Source: AP-16 sp036395835
GTDB lineage: Bacteria; Pseudomonadota; Alphaproteobacteria; Rhizobiales; Xanthobacteraceae
DNA length: 64,000 nt
Direction of reading: 5' to 3'
Assembly (NCBI GenBank): GCA_036395835.1
Contig: DASWCW010000273.1
Coordinates: 6,289 to 70,288 of the forward strand
Shown: positions 44,141 through 53,347 of the stretch, one piece after another
Position numbering within the stretch: position 1 is the stretch's first letter
How the letters are laid out: each line of letters starts with the position of its first letter
Translations under genes and position numbers: made by a program
The notes under the pieces: model-generated
What the model was told of the DNA's origin: nothing
What the model saw: the letters and a program-made list of their open reading frames with translations, nothing else
The model's database searches: none

Positions 44141-44418
44141 CTTCTCGCAACCGGGCAGAGCCGGACGCCCATGACGATAGGCTCCCCGGGCCGAGGCCTC
44201 GAAGCGCATCGATGTGCTCAAAGCCAAGCTCGCCAAGAAGAAGAACGCGGGATCGGAGCGCGCTGGCTGAATGCCGGGTTCACCATACGAGCAAGCAGAA
44301 CACCGGGCCGTTGGCTCGGCGTTCGGCGCTTGTCGGCATGCTCGACCCGCTCGTCCTGCTCGTGACGCCGGGACTGTGCGTACGGGCGGGACGCTGGCGC
44401 CCTTCCGTGCCGACGAAC

Positions 44419-44928
44419 TCAGGCCTGCTTGCGCGCGCCGCCCTCGCCCTCGGCGAGGATTTGCGTGTCGATCGAGATCGAAAGCGGAATGTCGCTGCCG
44501 ACGAAGATCGGATGGAGCACATGCGACCGGTAGCGCCAGATATTGTCTTCGGCGAGCACGCAATCGCAGCTCAGATCCGCGACCAGCATCGGCGGCCGTT
44601 CTCCCTGGAACGGCGGCCGGCCGTCGGCGCGGTAGAGGCTGATCACGCCGGTGATATGCGCCTGCTTCTCGTCCTGCGAAGCTACTTGCAAATTGTTGAT
44701 CAGATGCCGCGTGGTCGTGTGGCCGCGCTGCCGGCGCCAGGCGTAGAACGCGCGGATCTTGTCGTGTCCCCGGAACTGGTTGTCGCCGACCGCGAACAGG
44801 CCGTCGTTCACATAAAATTCGTGGGCTTTGATTCCGGCATTGAAATCGACGTCATACCAGTAGTTCGTCTCCAGGCGGTGGAGCGCGAACCACAGCGCCG
44901 CTTCATCGCGATCATGGATGCCAGGCAT
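44419..44928 (-). CDS. SnoaL-like / NTF2-superfamily protein
   Basis: The protein has 169 residues. It has the alpha+beta cone layout: an N-terminal helix RDEAALWFALHRLETNYWYD, a segment with FYVNDGLFAVGDNQFRGHDK, HTTTRHLINNLQV and a final strand series with IWRYRSHVLHPIF. Such domains are either small lyases/isomerases or beta subunits of ring-hydroxylating dioxygenases; no alpha subunit gene is nearby, so a stand-alone SnoaL-like role is preferred. ATG 44928 was chosen; GTG 44970 is possible. It is the last gene on the strand that carries the liv transporter. Confidence 0.75.
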   Translation of the reverse strand: MPGIHDRDEAALWFALHRLETNYWYDVDFNAGIKAHEFYVNDGLFAVGDNQFRGHDKIRAFYAWRRQRGHTTTRHLINNLQVASQDEKQAHITGVISLYRADGRPPFQGERPPMLVADLSCDCVLAEDNIWRYRSHVLHPIFVGSDIPLSISIDTQILAEGEGGARKQA

Positions 44929-45066
44929 GGCGGGTTGCGTGCGGGACGATGCACCTCCGGATCCTCGCACCTAGAACAGAATTCCGTCGAGCGCGGTTCC
45001 ACTTCCCACGCCGGCGGATCGGCGGCAACCTGCAACGCACTCTTGCCGGATCAGCTCGCCCGACTG

Positions 45067-45402
45067 TCAGCCGCGCTTGCGGGTTCTCGTCCGCGCCGCC
45101 CGCGCCGGCCGGGCCGTCCGCGCCGCGCGCGGGCGTGCCGGAGCGCGTTTCGAGCTTGGCTTGGCGCGCCGCTTCGCTGCGCGCGGGGGCGGATGCTTGA
45201 CCGGCGAGGCCGGCCGGACGAGCTGGCTCTCGCCGACGACGCGGTCGTGCGGCTCGCGCGCGCTCTTGATCTGATAGAAGAACTCGCCGTTGTGATCCGG
45301 CAGCTGGCGCACGATCTGATATTCGGTGGTGGGGGCGGATCGCTGGTGAAAAGCGGGAACGAAGTCGACTTTCTCGCCAACGCCGAATTTATGTTCACTC
45401 AT
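45067..45402 (-). CDS. Small protein with SH3-like N-terminus and basic tail
   Basis: The protein has 111 residues. The first 65 form a compact beta-rich unit (FGVGEKVDFVPAF, EYQIVRQLPDHNGEFFYQIK, REPHDRVVGESQL), a pattern repeated in Rhizobiales hypotheticals. The last 45 are almost only Arg, Lys, Ala and Pro, like nucleic-acid-binding tails. ATG 45402 was chosen because conserved sequence starts there, although the ribosome site is poor. Nothing further can be said about function; RNA or DNA contact is an inference from the tail. Confidence 0.72.
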   Translation of the reverse strand: MSEHKFGVGEKVDFVPAFHQRSAPTTEYQIVRQLPDHNGEFFYQIKSAREPHDRVVGESQLVRPASPVKHPPPRAAKRRAKPSSKRAPARPRAARTARPARAARTRTRKRG

Positions 45403-45668
45403 ACAAGCCGCGGAACAGGAGGATCGATCCGCCACCTTATCGGGTTTCGTGAAAATTGCCAAGGCCGATCAAGGCCTTGCAGTGCTCGCTGCGGCGATGG
45501 TTAAGGCCGTGCCGGCGCCTTCCAAGACCTCGAATCCGTGTCTATTTGACGCCTCCCGCAATTATTTGGACGAAACGGCGTCGATCCGGTATTTGTGCGA
45601 TGCAGCATTTTCGCCGGGCTGCCGCTCCGGCACCCGGAGGGGCACGCCTGACGGCACGGCTCGAGGCC

Positions 45669-46067
45669 CTATGCCGGCGGTTTCCTGGCCAAGCGTTCGT
45701 TCACCCGCCCCATATCGACGACCATTCTGTGGTGGGTTCCGCGCCCGATTTCCTCGATCTCGTCGCGGGCGCTCACCTTGAACTCGATGTGACGTCCATC
45801 GACCTTGGTGACTTCCGCCTCGGCCCGCACTTCGTGGCCCAAGGGGGTGGCGGCGAGGTGTCGGACGTCGACCGCGGTGCCGACCGCGCTTTCGCCCGCA
45901 TCGAGATAGCCGCGGATGGCGTCGAGCGCGGCATTCTCCATCGCCAGGATCATGACCGGCGTGGCGAGCACATTGGGCAGCGTGGGATCCTTGAAGCGGC
46001 TGGCGAGGTGCTCGGCGCGCACCCTCAGCTTGAAGCTGCCTTTGGCGCCTAGGGGAATGGAGCGCAT
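45669..46067 (-). CDS. FlK-like hot-dog acyl-CoA thioesterase
   Basis: The protein has 132 residues. It should hydrolyse a short acyl-CoA thioester. Thr36 (LATPVM), Glu44 (AMENAA) and His70 (VDVRHLAATPLG) keep exactly the spacing of the catalytic Thr42, Glu50 and His76 of fluoroacetyl-CoA thioesterase FlK, followed by the Gly of the G-H-E-V segment. The whole protein is one hot-dog fold. GAGAGAA precedes the ATG. It lies on the same strand downstream of the liv transporter and monooxygenase-like gene, so it may act on the acyl-CoA of the imported acid. Confidence 0.88.
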   Translation of the reverse strand: MRSIPLGAKGSFKLRVRAEHLASRFKDPTLPNVLATPVMILAMENAALDAIRGYLDAGESAVGTAVDVRHLAATPLGHEVRAEAEVTKVDGRHIEFKVSARDEIEEIGRGTHHRMVVDMGRVNERLARKPPA

Positions 46068-46174
46068 GGGCTTCTCTCGCGGTTGCCGATACCTCAGGGA
46101 CAGATATAACCGGAACCGCTCGGGCCCTGCAGCATGGCAAGCTTGCGCGCGCTCGAGCTGAACGGAAGTTGAGA

Positions 46175-46474
46175 TCAGAACCCCGTCACGGCCTGACGGA
46201 TGTGCTCGACCTCGGGCGGGCTAGCAAAGCAATGTCCGACCAGCTTGCGCCATTGCTGAAAATCCTCGGAACTTCTGAACTCGACCGTGTGATTCTCGAC
46301 CGTATCCCATTTGACCAACAGCCGGTAGCGCTGCGGCTTTTCCACCGAACGATGCAGTTCCATGCCTTTGCATCCGCGAGCGCGCTTGAAGAGCGGCGCC
46401 GCCTCTTTCACGCCCGCCTCGAACTCGGCTTCCAGTCCGGGCTTGATGTCGATCTGCGCAAGTTCCAGCACCAT
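46175..46474 (-). CDS. Antibiotic biosynthesis monooxygenase (ABM) domain protein
   Basis: The protein has 99 residues. A single ferredoxin-like ABM domain: LELAQIDIKPGLEAEFEAGV, LFKRARGCKGMELHRSVEKP, RYRLLVKWDTVENHTVEFR and the SEDFQQWRKLVGHCFA helix. Members are cofactor-less oxygenases of polycyclic or quinone substrates, haem-degrading enzymes, or non-catalytic dimers; the substrate is not visible. AGGAG lies ahead of the ATG. It starts 29 bp after livM and so is probably in the transporter operon. Confidence 0.88.
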   Translation of the reverse strand: MVLELAQIDIKPGLEAEFEAGVKEAAPLFKRARGCKGMELHRSVEKPQRYRLLVKWDTVENHTVEFRSSEDFQQWRKLVGHCFASPPEVEHIRQAVTGF

Positions 46475-46503
46475 GGCTTCCGCTCCTCGTCAAATCCGTT
46501 GCG

Positions 46504-47493
46504 TCACAGCGCCGCCCGGCGGGCCGGAAGAATTTGCGCCCGCAATCGGGCAGCGATCACCCCGACGATTCCCCTCGGCATATAGATGATGAAGATGACC
46601 AGCAGGATGCCGTAGATGGTATTGGCGGCCCCGATCCAGGTCGTGCCGAACCAGACGCGCAGAGCCTCGCCGAGCACGATCGTGAGCACGGCTCCGACCG
46701 TCGGGCCGAGCATGGAGTACATGCCTCCCGCGATCGCGGCGAACACGATCTGCAACGACACGCCGACGCCCGCGAGCGTATCGGGATTGAGATACATCAC
46801 GAACTGTCCGTACAGCGCGCCGCCGAGCGCGGTCATCGCCGCGCTGATGATGGTGACCGTGAGCTTCTGGCGGGTGACGTGGATGCCGATCGCGGCCGCG
46901 GCGCCCTCGTCCTCCGAGATCGCCTCGAGGGCCGCGCTCGCCATGCTGGCGTCGACGCGCCGCCACACCCAAAGGCCGAACAGCCAGAGCACCAGCGCAA
47001 GAAAGTAGAAATAGCGCTTGTCCGCGAATTGGATTGCGAACCACGACGGCGTCGGAACGCCGCTCGGCGTCATTCCCAGCGATCCTCCGGTGATGTCCCG
47101 CATGGCGACGATCGAGAGCCGCGTCACTTCGGCGAGAGCCAGCGTCACCAGCGCGAAATAATGTCCGACCACCTTGAGCCGGAAGCACGGATAGCCGATC
47201 ACGATCGCGAGCAGCACCGCCAGCGCGACGCCGACGGGGATGCCGAGCCAGGGCGTGAGCCCGGCGAAGTTCCACAGCAGGCCGGCCGTATAGGCGCCGG
47301 TGCCCAGAAACGCCCCGTGGCCGAGCGACACCAGGCCGAATTTTCCCATCAGCGACCAGGCGGTGTAGATGAAGCCCCAGATCAAGATGAGGATCACGAT
47401 GTGCAGGAAATACGAGGAGGGGGAAAGCCACGGCAGCGCCGCCAGGACGGCGAGTCCGGCGAGTCCGGCGAGCCATGGCGCGCGCGTGCTCAT
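46504..47493 (-). CDS. livM: Branched-chain amino acid-type ABC transporter permease LivM
   Basis: The protein has 329 residues. One of two permeases of the importer, with about ten hydrophobic segments. Signatures: WSLMGKFGLVSLGHGAFLGT, GYPCFRLKVVGHYFALVTLA, the cytoplasmic coupling helix AAAAIGIHVTRQKLT, and ALGGALYGQFVMYLNPDT. The ATG overlaps the livH stop (ATGA). The true start is 47493; the longer open frame upstream is a shadow of livH. Confidence 0.95.
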   Translation of the reverse strand: MSTRAPWLAGLAGLAVLAALPWLSPSSYFLHIVILILIWGFIYTAWSLMGKFGLVSLGHGAFLGTGAYTAGLLWNFAGLTPWLGIPVGVALAVLLAIVIGYPCFRLKVVGHYFALVTLALAEVTRLSIVAMRDITGGSLGMTPSGVPTPSWFAIQFADKRYFYFLALVLWLFGLWVWRRVDASMASAALEAISEDEGAAAAIGIHVTRQKLTVTIISAAMTALGGALYGQFVMYLNPDTLAGVGVSLQIVFAAIAGGMYSMLGPTVGAVLTIVLGEALRVWFGTTWIGAANTIYGILLVIFIIYMPRGIVGVIAARLRAQILPARRAAL

Positions 47494-48347
47494 GATCGCC
47501 CGAAGATCCCCTGCGGCCGCAGGAAGATCAACGCGATGAACACCACGAAGGCCAGCACTTCGCCGATCTCCTGGGAAAAATAGAAGCCGCCGATCGAGAT
47601 GATCTCGCTCATGATGAAGGCGGCCGCAAACCCGCCGATCATGTTGCCGAGCCCACCCAGCACGCAGATCATGAAGGTGATGGGACCGAACGACAGCCCG
47701 ATGAAGGGATGCACGTCGTATTGCAGCACCAGCAGGCAGGCGGCAAGCCCGGCCAGCGCCCCGCCGATCGCCGAAGTGACGAGGTAGATGCGCCGCTGGT
47801 CCACTCCCATCAGCCCGACGATTTCCCGATCCTGGCCGATGGCGCGGATCGCAGTGCCGAGAAAGCTCTTCGACAGGAACAGATAGAGCGCGCCGGCGCC
47901 CAGCACGGCAACGCCGAAAGCGATGAGGCGGGCGAAGCTGATGCTCATCTCCGCGAATTCGAGAATCGGCAGGCGTAGGCCGATGTTGCGGAAGTCGGTG
48001 CCGAACAGCAGGGTGGCGAAACTCTGCAGGAAGAACAGCAGGCCGCCGGTGGCGAGCAGCTGATTGATCGCCGGCGAGCCGAGGATCGGCGCGATGATGA
48101 GCTGGTGCACCAGCATTCCGAACAAGGCGACGCTCAGGATCGCGGCCACAGCCGCGAGCGCCAGCGGCCAGTGATAATACCCGTAGAGCCAATAGACCAC
48201 GTACATGCCGCACATCACCAACTCGGCATAGGCGATCCACACCACGTCGATGACGCCGAAAATCAGGTTGAGGCCGAGCGCGAGCAGCGCCAGCACGCCG
48301 CCCAGCAGCAATCCGTTGAGGAGAGCTTCGACAAGATAAATGTCCAT
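47490..48347 (-). CDS. livH: Branched-chain amino acid-type ABC transporter permease LivH
   Basis: The protein has 285 residues. It pairs with LivM. Typical features: YLVEALLNGLLLGGVLALLA and GLNLIFGVIDVVWIAYAELV at the N-terminus, the coupling motif GTAIRAIGQDREIVGLMGVD, and LGGLGNMIGGFAAAFIMSE with the FLRPQGIFGR end. GAGG precedes the ATG at 48347; 13 bp separate it from livF. The natural ligand may be a carboxylate or amide instead of an amino acid, as in many orphan Liv systems. Confidence 0.95.
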   Translation of the reverse strand: MDIYLVEALLNGLLLGGVLALLALGLNLIFGVIDVVWIAYAELVMCGMYVVYWLYGYYHWPLALAAVAAILSVALFGMLVHQLIIAPILGSPAINQLLATGGLLFFLQSFATLLFGTDFRNIGLRLPILEFAEMSISFARLIAFGVAVLGAGALYLFLSKSFLGTAIRAIGQDREIVGLMGVDQRRIYLVTSAIGGALAGLAACLLVLQYDVHPFIGLSFGPITFMICVLGGLGNMIGGFAAAFIMSEIISIGGFYFSQEIGEVLAFVVFIALIFLRPQGIFGRS

Positions 48348-48360
48348 CGCCTCGAGTTCC

Positions 48361-49065
<705 letters not shown>

Positions 49066-49106
49066 GACCGGCGCTCACGCTAACGCGGCCGCGGACGCTT
49101 CCCTCG

Positions 49107-49143
49107 CCCGCTTGCGGGGGAGGGGGCGGCCCCCGCAAGCGGG
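49107..49143. repeat. Large palindromic element between livG and livF
   Basis: Perfect 14-bp inverted repeat (49107-49120 and 49130-49143) with a 9-nt G-rich loop; the core CCCGCTTGCGGG is a common extragenic palindrome in Bradyrhizobium relatives. There is no T-run, so it is more likely an RNA-stability or REP-type element than a terminator. Confidence 0.75.
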
Positions 49144-49196
49144 AGAGGTGACCGGAGTGCGCGGCTCGCGCGCAGTATCGTCGAGAATCCTACAAA

Positions 49197-49922
49197 TCAC
49201 TTGTGGCCCTTGCCCAGATAGACTTCGATCACGCGGGGATCCCGCGCGACCTGCTCGGGGGCACCTTCGAAGATCTTCTCGCCGTGGTCCAGCACGATCA
49301 CCCGATCGACCACGCGCATCAGCACCCCCATGATGTGCTCGACCCAGATGATGGTGATGCCGAGCTCGGCGCGAATCCGCTCGAGCACGGCCGCGGCCTG
49401 ATCCATCTCGGTATGATCGAGGCCGCCCAGGCTCTCGTCGGCAAGCAGGATCCGCGGCTGCGTCGCCAACGCGCGCGCGAGCTCGAGCTTTTTGAGCCCG
49501 GCAGCGCCCAGGCTTTCCGTCTTGGCGGCCGGATCGCTGGGGAGGCCCGCGAGCTCGAGCGCGCGCGCCGCCTGGCGCTCGGCTTCGCCGCGCGTGACGG
49601 CTCGGCGCTGGCCGAAGAACGCCGCCAGCGTCACATTGCCCAGCAGGCTGAGCTTGCGGAACGGCCGCGGGATCTGGAACGTGCGGGCAAGTCCGAGATG
49701 ACAGACTTGGTCGGCGCTCATGCCGCCGATCTCGGAGCCGTCGAGCCGGATCGAGCCGGCACTCGGCCGCATCGCGCCGGCGATCAGGTTGAAGATCGTG
49801 CTCTTGCCGGAGCCGTTGGGGCCGATCAGTCCGAGGATCTCGCCCTCGGTGAGCTCGAACGAGACCCGGTTGACCGCCAGGAATCCATCGAAGCTCTTGC
49901 TCAACGATTCGACGACCAGCAC
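49197..49922 (-). CDS. livG: ABC transporter ATP-binding protein LivG
   Basis: The protein has 241 residues. Walker A GPNGSGKST, Walker B ILLADESLGGLD and the LivG-specific GLARTFQIPRPFRKLSLLGN are clear. The ABC signature is altered: SLGAAGLKKLELARALA replaces the usual LSYGQQRRLE, a change seen in one branch of LivG proteins. The final IVLDHGEKIFEGAPEQVARD is standard. GTG start; it is 78 bp downstream of the binding-protein gene. Confidence 0.94.
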   Translation of the reverse strand: MLVVESLSKSFDGFLAVNRVSFELTEGEILGLIGPNGSGKSTIFNLIAGAMRPSAGSIRLDGSEIGGMSADQVCHLGLARTFQIPRPFRKLSLLGNVTLAAFFGQRRAVTRGEAERQAARALELAGLPSDPAAKTESLGAAGLKKLELARALATQPRILLADESLGGLDHTEMDQAAAVLERIRAELGITIIWVEHIMGVLMRVVDRVIVLDHGEKIFEGAPEQVARDPRVIEVYLGKGHK

Positions 49923-50000
49923 CGGCCGACCTCGATGGTTCGACTCAATCGCGCGCGCTCGCCTTGCGCCCGAAAGCGAGGGCGGGCGCGCAGGTCGGCA

Positions 50001-51320
50001 TCACATCATGGCGTAAGGAGACGAGGCCGGCAGCGGCAGCACGGGGTCGGCCGTGCGGATGGGAGTAGGCCACACCACCTTGGTGCCGTCCTTCACGTAC
50101 TGCATCACGACCGGGGTCGAGCGCTCGTTCTGGCCCGACATCGGCGTGCCCGGCGGGAAGAATTTGACGCCGTAGCCCTGGATGGTGCCGCCGGGTGCAA
50201 TGTCGATATCGAGCGCGGCCTTGCGCACCGCCTCCGGATTGGTGCCGCCGTATTTGCCGATCGCAATCGGCAGCACCTTCTCCAGCAGCAGCCAGGTCTG
50301 ATTGAATCCCATCGAAGTGTGCGGAGGAACTTCCTTGGCGCTGGTCTGCGCCTTGTAGCGATCGACCATGACCTTGATGAGATCGCCCATTCCGGGCGCC
50401 AGCGTCTTCGCGTCGAGCAGCTGTGCCGGCACCGGGTCCACGTTGCAGAAATGCTCGACGTCGGCGCCGAACGTTTCGCGCAGCTTATCGATCTGGCTGT
50501 AGCCCGCGCCATTGCCGATCAGCATCTTGAAACGCAGGCCGGCTTCGCGCGACTGGCGCAGGAACAATGTAATGTCGGGATTATATCCGGTGTGGAGGAT
50601 GACGTCGGCACGCGCGCGCTTGAGCTTGGTCACCAGCGAGGAAAGATCCGGCGTGCTCGCCGAATAACCTTCCTTGAGCACGACCTGGGTGATGCCGCGC
50701 TCCTTGCATTGCGCGACGTCGGCCTCTGCGACACCGGTGCCGTAGGGGCCGTCCTCGTAGATCACCGCGACCTTGAGATCCTTGGGTTCGATGCCGAGCT
50801 TGGCCTTGGCATTCTCCGCGAGGAAGGATGCTCCGGCTTCGCCGTATTGATCGGAATGGATCTGCGCGCGGAACACGTAGTGCAGATCCTTGCCCTTGAA
50901 CACCGAGGAGGCAATGGCGGTGGTGATCCACAGGATCTTCTTCTGCGCCTCGAGCTTGGCGGCGAGCGGCACCGCATGCGCGCTCGAATAGATGCCGAGG
51001 ATGATGTCGACCTTCTCCTGGTCGATCAGCCGCTCCGCCTCGTTGATGGCGACGTCGGCCTTGCTCTGGGAATCGGCCTTGATCGGCTCGATCTTGTATT
51101 TGCCGAGCACGCCGCCGTGCTCGTTGGCAAGATCGATCGCGATCTGCGCGCCGACCGCGCACGGCATCGATCCGGCCGCCGCGAATGGGCCGGACAGATC
51201 GTAGAGCACACCGATCCGGATCGGTTTTTCCTGCGCCCGAAGCAGTGACGGCACGCCGAGAAGCGGGCCGGCCGCGATGCCGGACGCCGCGAGCTTGAGC
51301 AGGGTACGCCGCGTCTGCAT
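50001..51320 (-). CDS. livK: Branched-chain-type substrate-binding protein LivK (Tat-type signal)
   Basis: The protein has 439 residues. The periplasmic receptor of the importer. Its N-terminus MQTRRTLLKLAASGIAAG carries a twin-arginine motif, so export may use the Tat route. The type I binding fold follows: IRIGVLYDLSGPFAAAGS, INEAERLIDQEKVDIILG, AVIYEDGPYGTGVAEADV and LIGNGAGYSQIDKL. The C-terminal region is somewhat longer than in classic LivK and ends in a tail rich in Pro and Ala. GGGAGGAT precedes the ATG. It is the first gene of livKGFHM and is divergent from the dehydrogenase. Confidence 0.93.
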   Translation of the reverse strand: MQTRRTLLKLAASGIAAGPLLGVPSLLRAQEKPIRIGVLYDLSGPFAAAGSMPCAVGAQIAIDLANEHGGVLGKYKIEPIKADSQSKADVAINEAERLIDQEKVDIILGIYSSAHAVPLAAKLEAQKKILWITTAIASSVFKGKDLHYVFRAQIHSDQYGEAGASFLAENAKAKLGIEPKDLKVAVIYEDGPYGTGVAEADVAQCKERGITQVVLKEGYSASTPDLSSLVTKLKRARADVILHTGYNPDITLFLRQSREAGLRFKMLIGNGAGYSQIDKLRETFGADVEHFCNVDPVPAQLLDAKTLAPGMGDLIKVMVDRYKAQTSAKEVPPHTSMGFNQTWLLLEKVLPIAIGKYGGTNPEAVRKAALDIDIAPGGTIQGYGVKFFPPGTPMSGQNERSTPVVMQYVKDGTKVVWPTPIRTADPVLPLPASSPYAMM

Positions 51321-51469
51321 GGGATCCTCCCTATGTGATTGAAATACAATAACTTTCTTGTCAAAAGCGTAGTGGTCGCCAAGTTTGCTGTCAATAGCCG
51401 GGTCGTCTTGGAATGGACATTGTAAATGAGCATTTCCCGACGATGATGTCTTGCGAATAAAGGTTTGTC
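51321..51469. promoter_or_regulatory. AT-rich divergent promoter region of livK and the aspartate dehydrogenase
   Basis: This 149-bp gap is clearly more AT-rich than its surroundings (for example GATTGAAATACAATAACTTT on the plus strand), as expected for promoters and operators of both divergent units. No EcfG-type site is present. I cannot fix individual boxes. Confidence 0.5.
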
Positions 51470-52285
51470 GTGAACCTCCGGGCGAATCTGCGCGTCGGAC
51501 TTGCGGGACTGGGCGCGATCGGAATGGCGATTGCGCGCCGGGTTGAGGCCGGAATTCCCGGGCTGACGCTCGGCGCCGCTGCGGCGCGCGACAACAGCGC
51601 CGCGGCAGCGAGGCTTGCGGCAAACGGCATCGCGACGCGGATGGTGGCGGTCGCGGCGCTTCCCGAGCATTGCGAGGTGATCGTCGAATGCGCGCCCGCG
51701 GCGGCATTTCGCTCGATCGCCGCGCCCGCGATCGAGGCGGGGCGGATCTTCATCGCGTTGAGCGCCGGTGCGCTGCTCGACCATATGGAACTGATTGAGC
51801 GGGCCGCACAGACGGGTGCCCGCATCCTGGTGCCGACCGGAGCGCTGATCGGGCTCGACGCGGTGCGCGCCGCTGCCGAGGGGACCATCGGTTCGGTCAA
51901 GCTGGTCTCGCGTAAGCCGCCGTCGGGGCTCGTCGGCGCGCCGTATCTGCAGGCGCGCGGCATCACGCTCGCCGGCCTTGCCGAGCCGCTCAAATTGTTC
52001 GAGGGCAGCGCGCGCGAAGGGGTGCGGGGCTTTCCCGCCAACGTCAATGTCTCGGCGGCGCTGGCGCTCGCCGGCATCGGCCCCGATCGCACCCGCCTGG
52101 AGATCTGGGCCGACCCGGGGATTTCTCGCAACATCCATCACATCGAGGTCGATGCGGATTCCGCGCGCTTCTCCATGAGGATCGAGAACGTGCCCTCGGA
52201 AAACCCGCGGACCGGAAAGATCACGGCGCTGAGCGCGATCGCCTGCCTGCGCGGCCTGGTGAGCACGCTGAAGGTCGGAAGCTGA
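51470..52285 (+). CDS. nadX: L-aspartate dehydrogenase (NadX-like)
   Basis: The protein has 271 residues. It oxidises aspartate or a related amino acid to an imino acid with NAD(P). The N-terminal Rossmann motif GLAGLGAIGMAIA, ALSAGALLDH, ILVPTGALIGLDAVRAAAEG and the C-terminal domain with GFPANVNVSAALALAGIG and RNIHHIEV (catalytic His) match the family. GTG start with AAAGG upstream. It is divergent from livK. It may feed NAD synthesis or catabolise a compound brought in by the Liv system; no nadA/nadC is nearby, favouring catabolism. Confidence 0.88.
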   Translation: MNLRANLRVGLAGLGAIGMAIARRVEAGIPGLTLGAAAARDNSAAAARLAANGIATRMVAVAALPEHCEVIVECAPAAAFRSIAAPAIEAGRIFIALSAGALLDHMELIERAAQTGARILVPTGALIGLDAVRAAAEGTIGSVKLVSRKPPSGLVGAPYLQARGITLAGLAEPLKLFEGSAREGVRGFPANVNVSAALALAGIGPDRTRLEIWADPGISRNIHHIEVDADSARFSMRIENVPSENPRTGKITALSAIACLRGLVSTLKVGS

Positions 52286-52400
52286 TTGTCAGCGATCATG
52301 CGAATGGGCACGACCGGGCCGCTCGCCGGACGATTTGCTCATGGTCTCCGGCGCGATGTGTACCTTCGGCGAACGCGACAAATCGTTTCCTGCTCATGAG

Positions 52401-52431
52401 CGTCGGCCCCGCGCAATGCGCGGGGCCGACG
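52401..52431. terminator. Strong hairpin between convergent genes
   Basis: A 14-bp perfect stem (52401-52414 and 52418-52431) with a three-base AAT loop, core CGGCCCCGCGC. It has no T-run on either side. It probably acts as a shared transcript-end or 3'-protecting hairpin for the dehydrogenase and DoxX genes. Confidence 0.6.
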
Positions 52432-52461
52432 GGCACTGCCAAGCCGGAAGCAAGCAGTCGC

Positions 52462-52956
52462 TCAGGCGACGAGGGCGCGCAGCCGGGGATGACGTTCCAC
52501 GAATTCTAGTTCCTCGATCAGGGCATCGAGCCCCCACACGTGGCCGGCGCGCTTGACCATCAGGTAAACCAGCATCACCGCATAGACGACGTGGTAGTCC
52601 AGCAGGAAGTTGTTGGGGTTGTCGATATACGGGAAGTTCATGTGCGCGGTCCAATACAGCAGCATCAGCATGATGCCGAACGGCGCGCTCACTCGGACGA
52701 GGAGCCCGGATATCAATGACAGGCCGATCAGAAGATGGCCGTATTCGACGAAGAATGTAAGCACGGGAGCGATCGCCGGGCTGGTCAATGGCGCGTAGAC
52801 GTCGTGGAACGTCTTGGTCTTGCTCAAAAACCCGACGACGAATTTATCGTCTCCAAGATGGTGGATCGCGGCGTAAAGAAACGTCCAACCGATCGCGACC
52901 CGCAAGAAGACGATGATGGCTTGTTCGAGCCCCGTTTCCGACCGGTGCGTCGACAT
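52462..52956 (-). CDS. DoxX family membrane protein
   Basis: The protein has 164 residues. Four membrane helices with the DoxX pattern: FLRVAIGWTFLYAAIHHL, PVLTFFVEYGHLLIGLSLIS, APFGIMLMLLYWTAHMNFPY and LDYHVVYAVMLVYLMVKRAG. Related subunits belong to thiosulfate:quinone oxidoreductases or act in redox stress; here no partner subunit is adjacent. ATG 52956 was chosen because GGAGGG lies 5 nt upstream; ATG 52968 is less good. Confidence 0.88.
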   Translation of the reverse strand: MSTHRSETGLEQAIIVFLRVAIGWTFLYAAIHHLGDDKFVVGFLSKTKTFHDVYAPLTSPAIAPVLTFFVEYGHLLIGLSLISGLLVRVSAPFGIMLMLLYWTAHMNFPYIDNPNNFLLDYHVVYAVMLVYLMVKRAGHVWGLDALIEELEFVERHPRLRALVA

Positions 52957-53103
52957 GCATCCCTCCATCAAATGTCGTCCGGCCGCCGAGCGGCCGCCTG
53001 ATACCACTCCACTCGCACGGCGGGTCGGGAACGACATTGATCCAGCGCAAATCGTGACGGGCGGAAATCCGATTCTGAAGTGCCCGGCCAGCGACGTTGC
53101 CGG

Positions 53104-53331
53104 CTATTCGTGATAGAGCGCCGTTGCCGGCTGCAAGCGAGCCGCGCGCCGAGCAGGGTAGAAGCCGAAAAATATGCCGATGGCGACGCTGCAGCCCGCC
53201 GCCAATGCCAGGACTTCGAGCCCGATGACGGTCGGCCAGCCGGCAAGCACGGCGACCAGTGCGGCAACCGCGGAGCCCAACGCGATGCCGATGGCGCCGC
53301 CGAGCCCGGACAGCGTCCCCGCTTCGATCAT
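53104..53331 (-). pseudogene. Relic of a MacB/FtsX-type ABC permease (C-terminal piece)
   Basis: The remaining 75 codons read EAGTLSGLGGAIGIALGSAV, LAGWPTVIG and IGIFFGFYPARRAARLQPAT, the last two membrane helices and the classic YPARxAAxLxPxxAL end of MacB-like permeases. The rest of the protein (several hundred residues) and the ATPase gene are missing; immediately upstream the frame is replaced by the end of the acyltransferase gene at 53348. It has no ribosome site. It is a truncated remnant left by a deletion. Confidence 0.8.
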
Positions 53332-53347
53332 TCGTCGAAAAATTCGT

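Larger units (their letters stand above)
43996..44418. other. Intergenic region carrying a predicted small RNA gene
   Basis: A stretch of 423 bp. The first third holds an EcfG-type promoter and the candidate small RNA with its terminator. The rest includes a short start-less basic frame (about 44196-44270, reading IDVLKAKLAKKKNAGSERAG to a stop), which I take as a relic or chance frame. I see nothing else. Confidence 0.5.

Noticed and set aside
44196..44270. Short basic frame as a small protein
   Set aside because: No start codon with a ribosome site; the frame is bounded by a stop just upstream.
44419..44928. Beta subunit of a ring-hydroxylating dioxygenase
   Set aside because: The fold is shared, but no alpha subunit, ferredoxin or reductase gene is nearby.
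49203..51248. Long plus-strand frame (681 codons) over livG and livK
   Set aside because: Arg/His/Asp-biased composition without motifs; antisense shadow of two well-supported genes.
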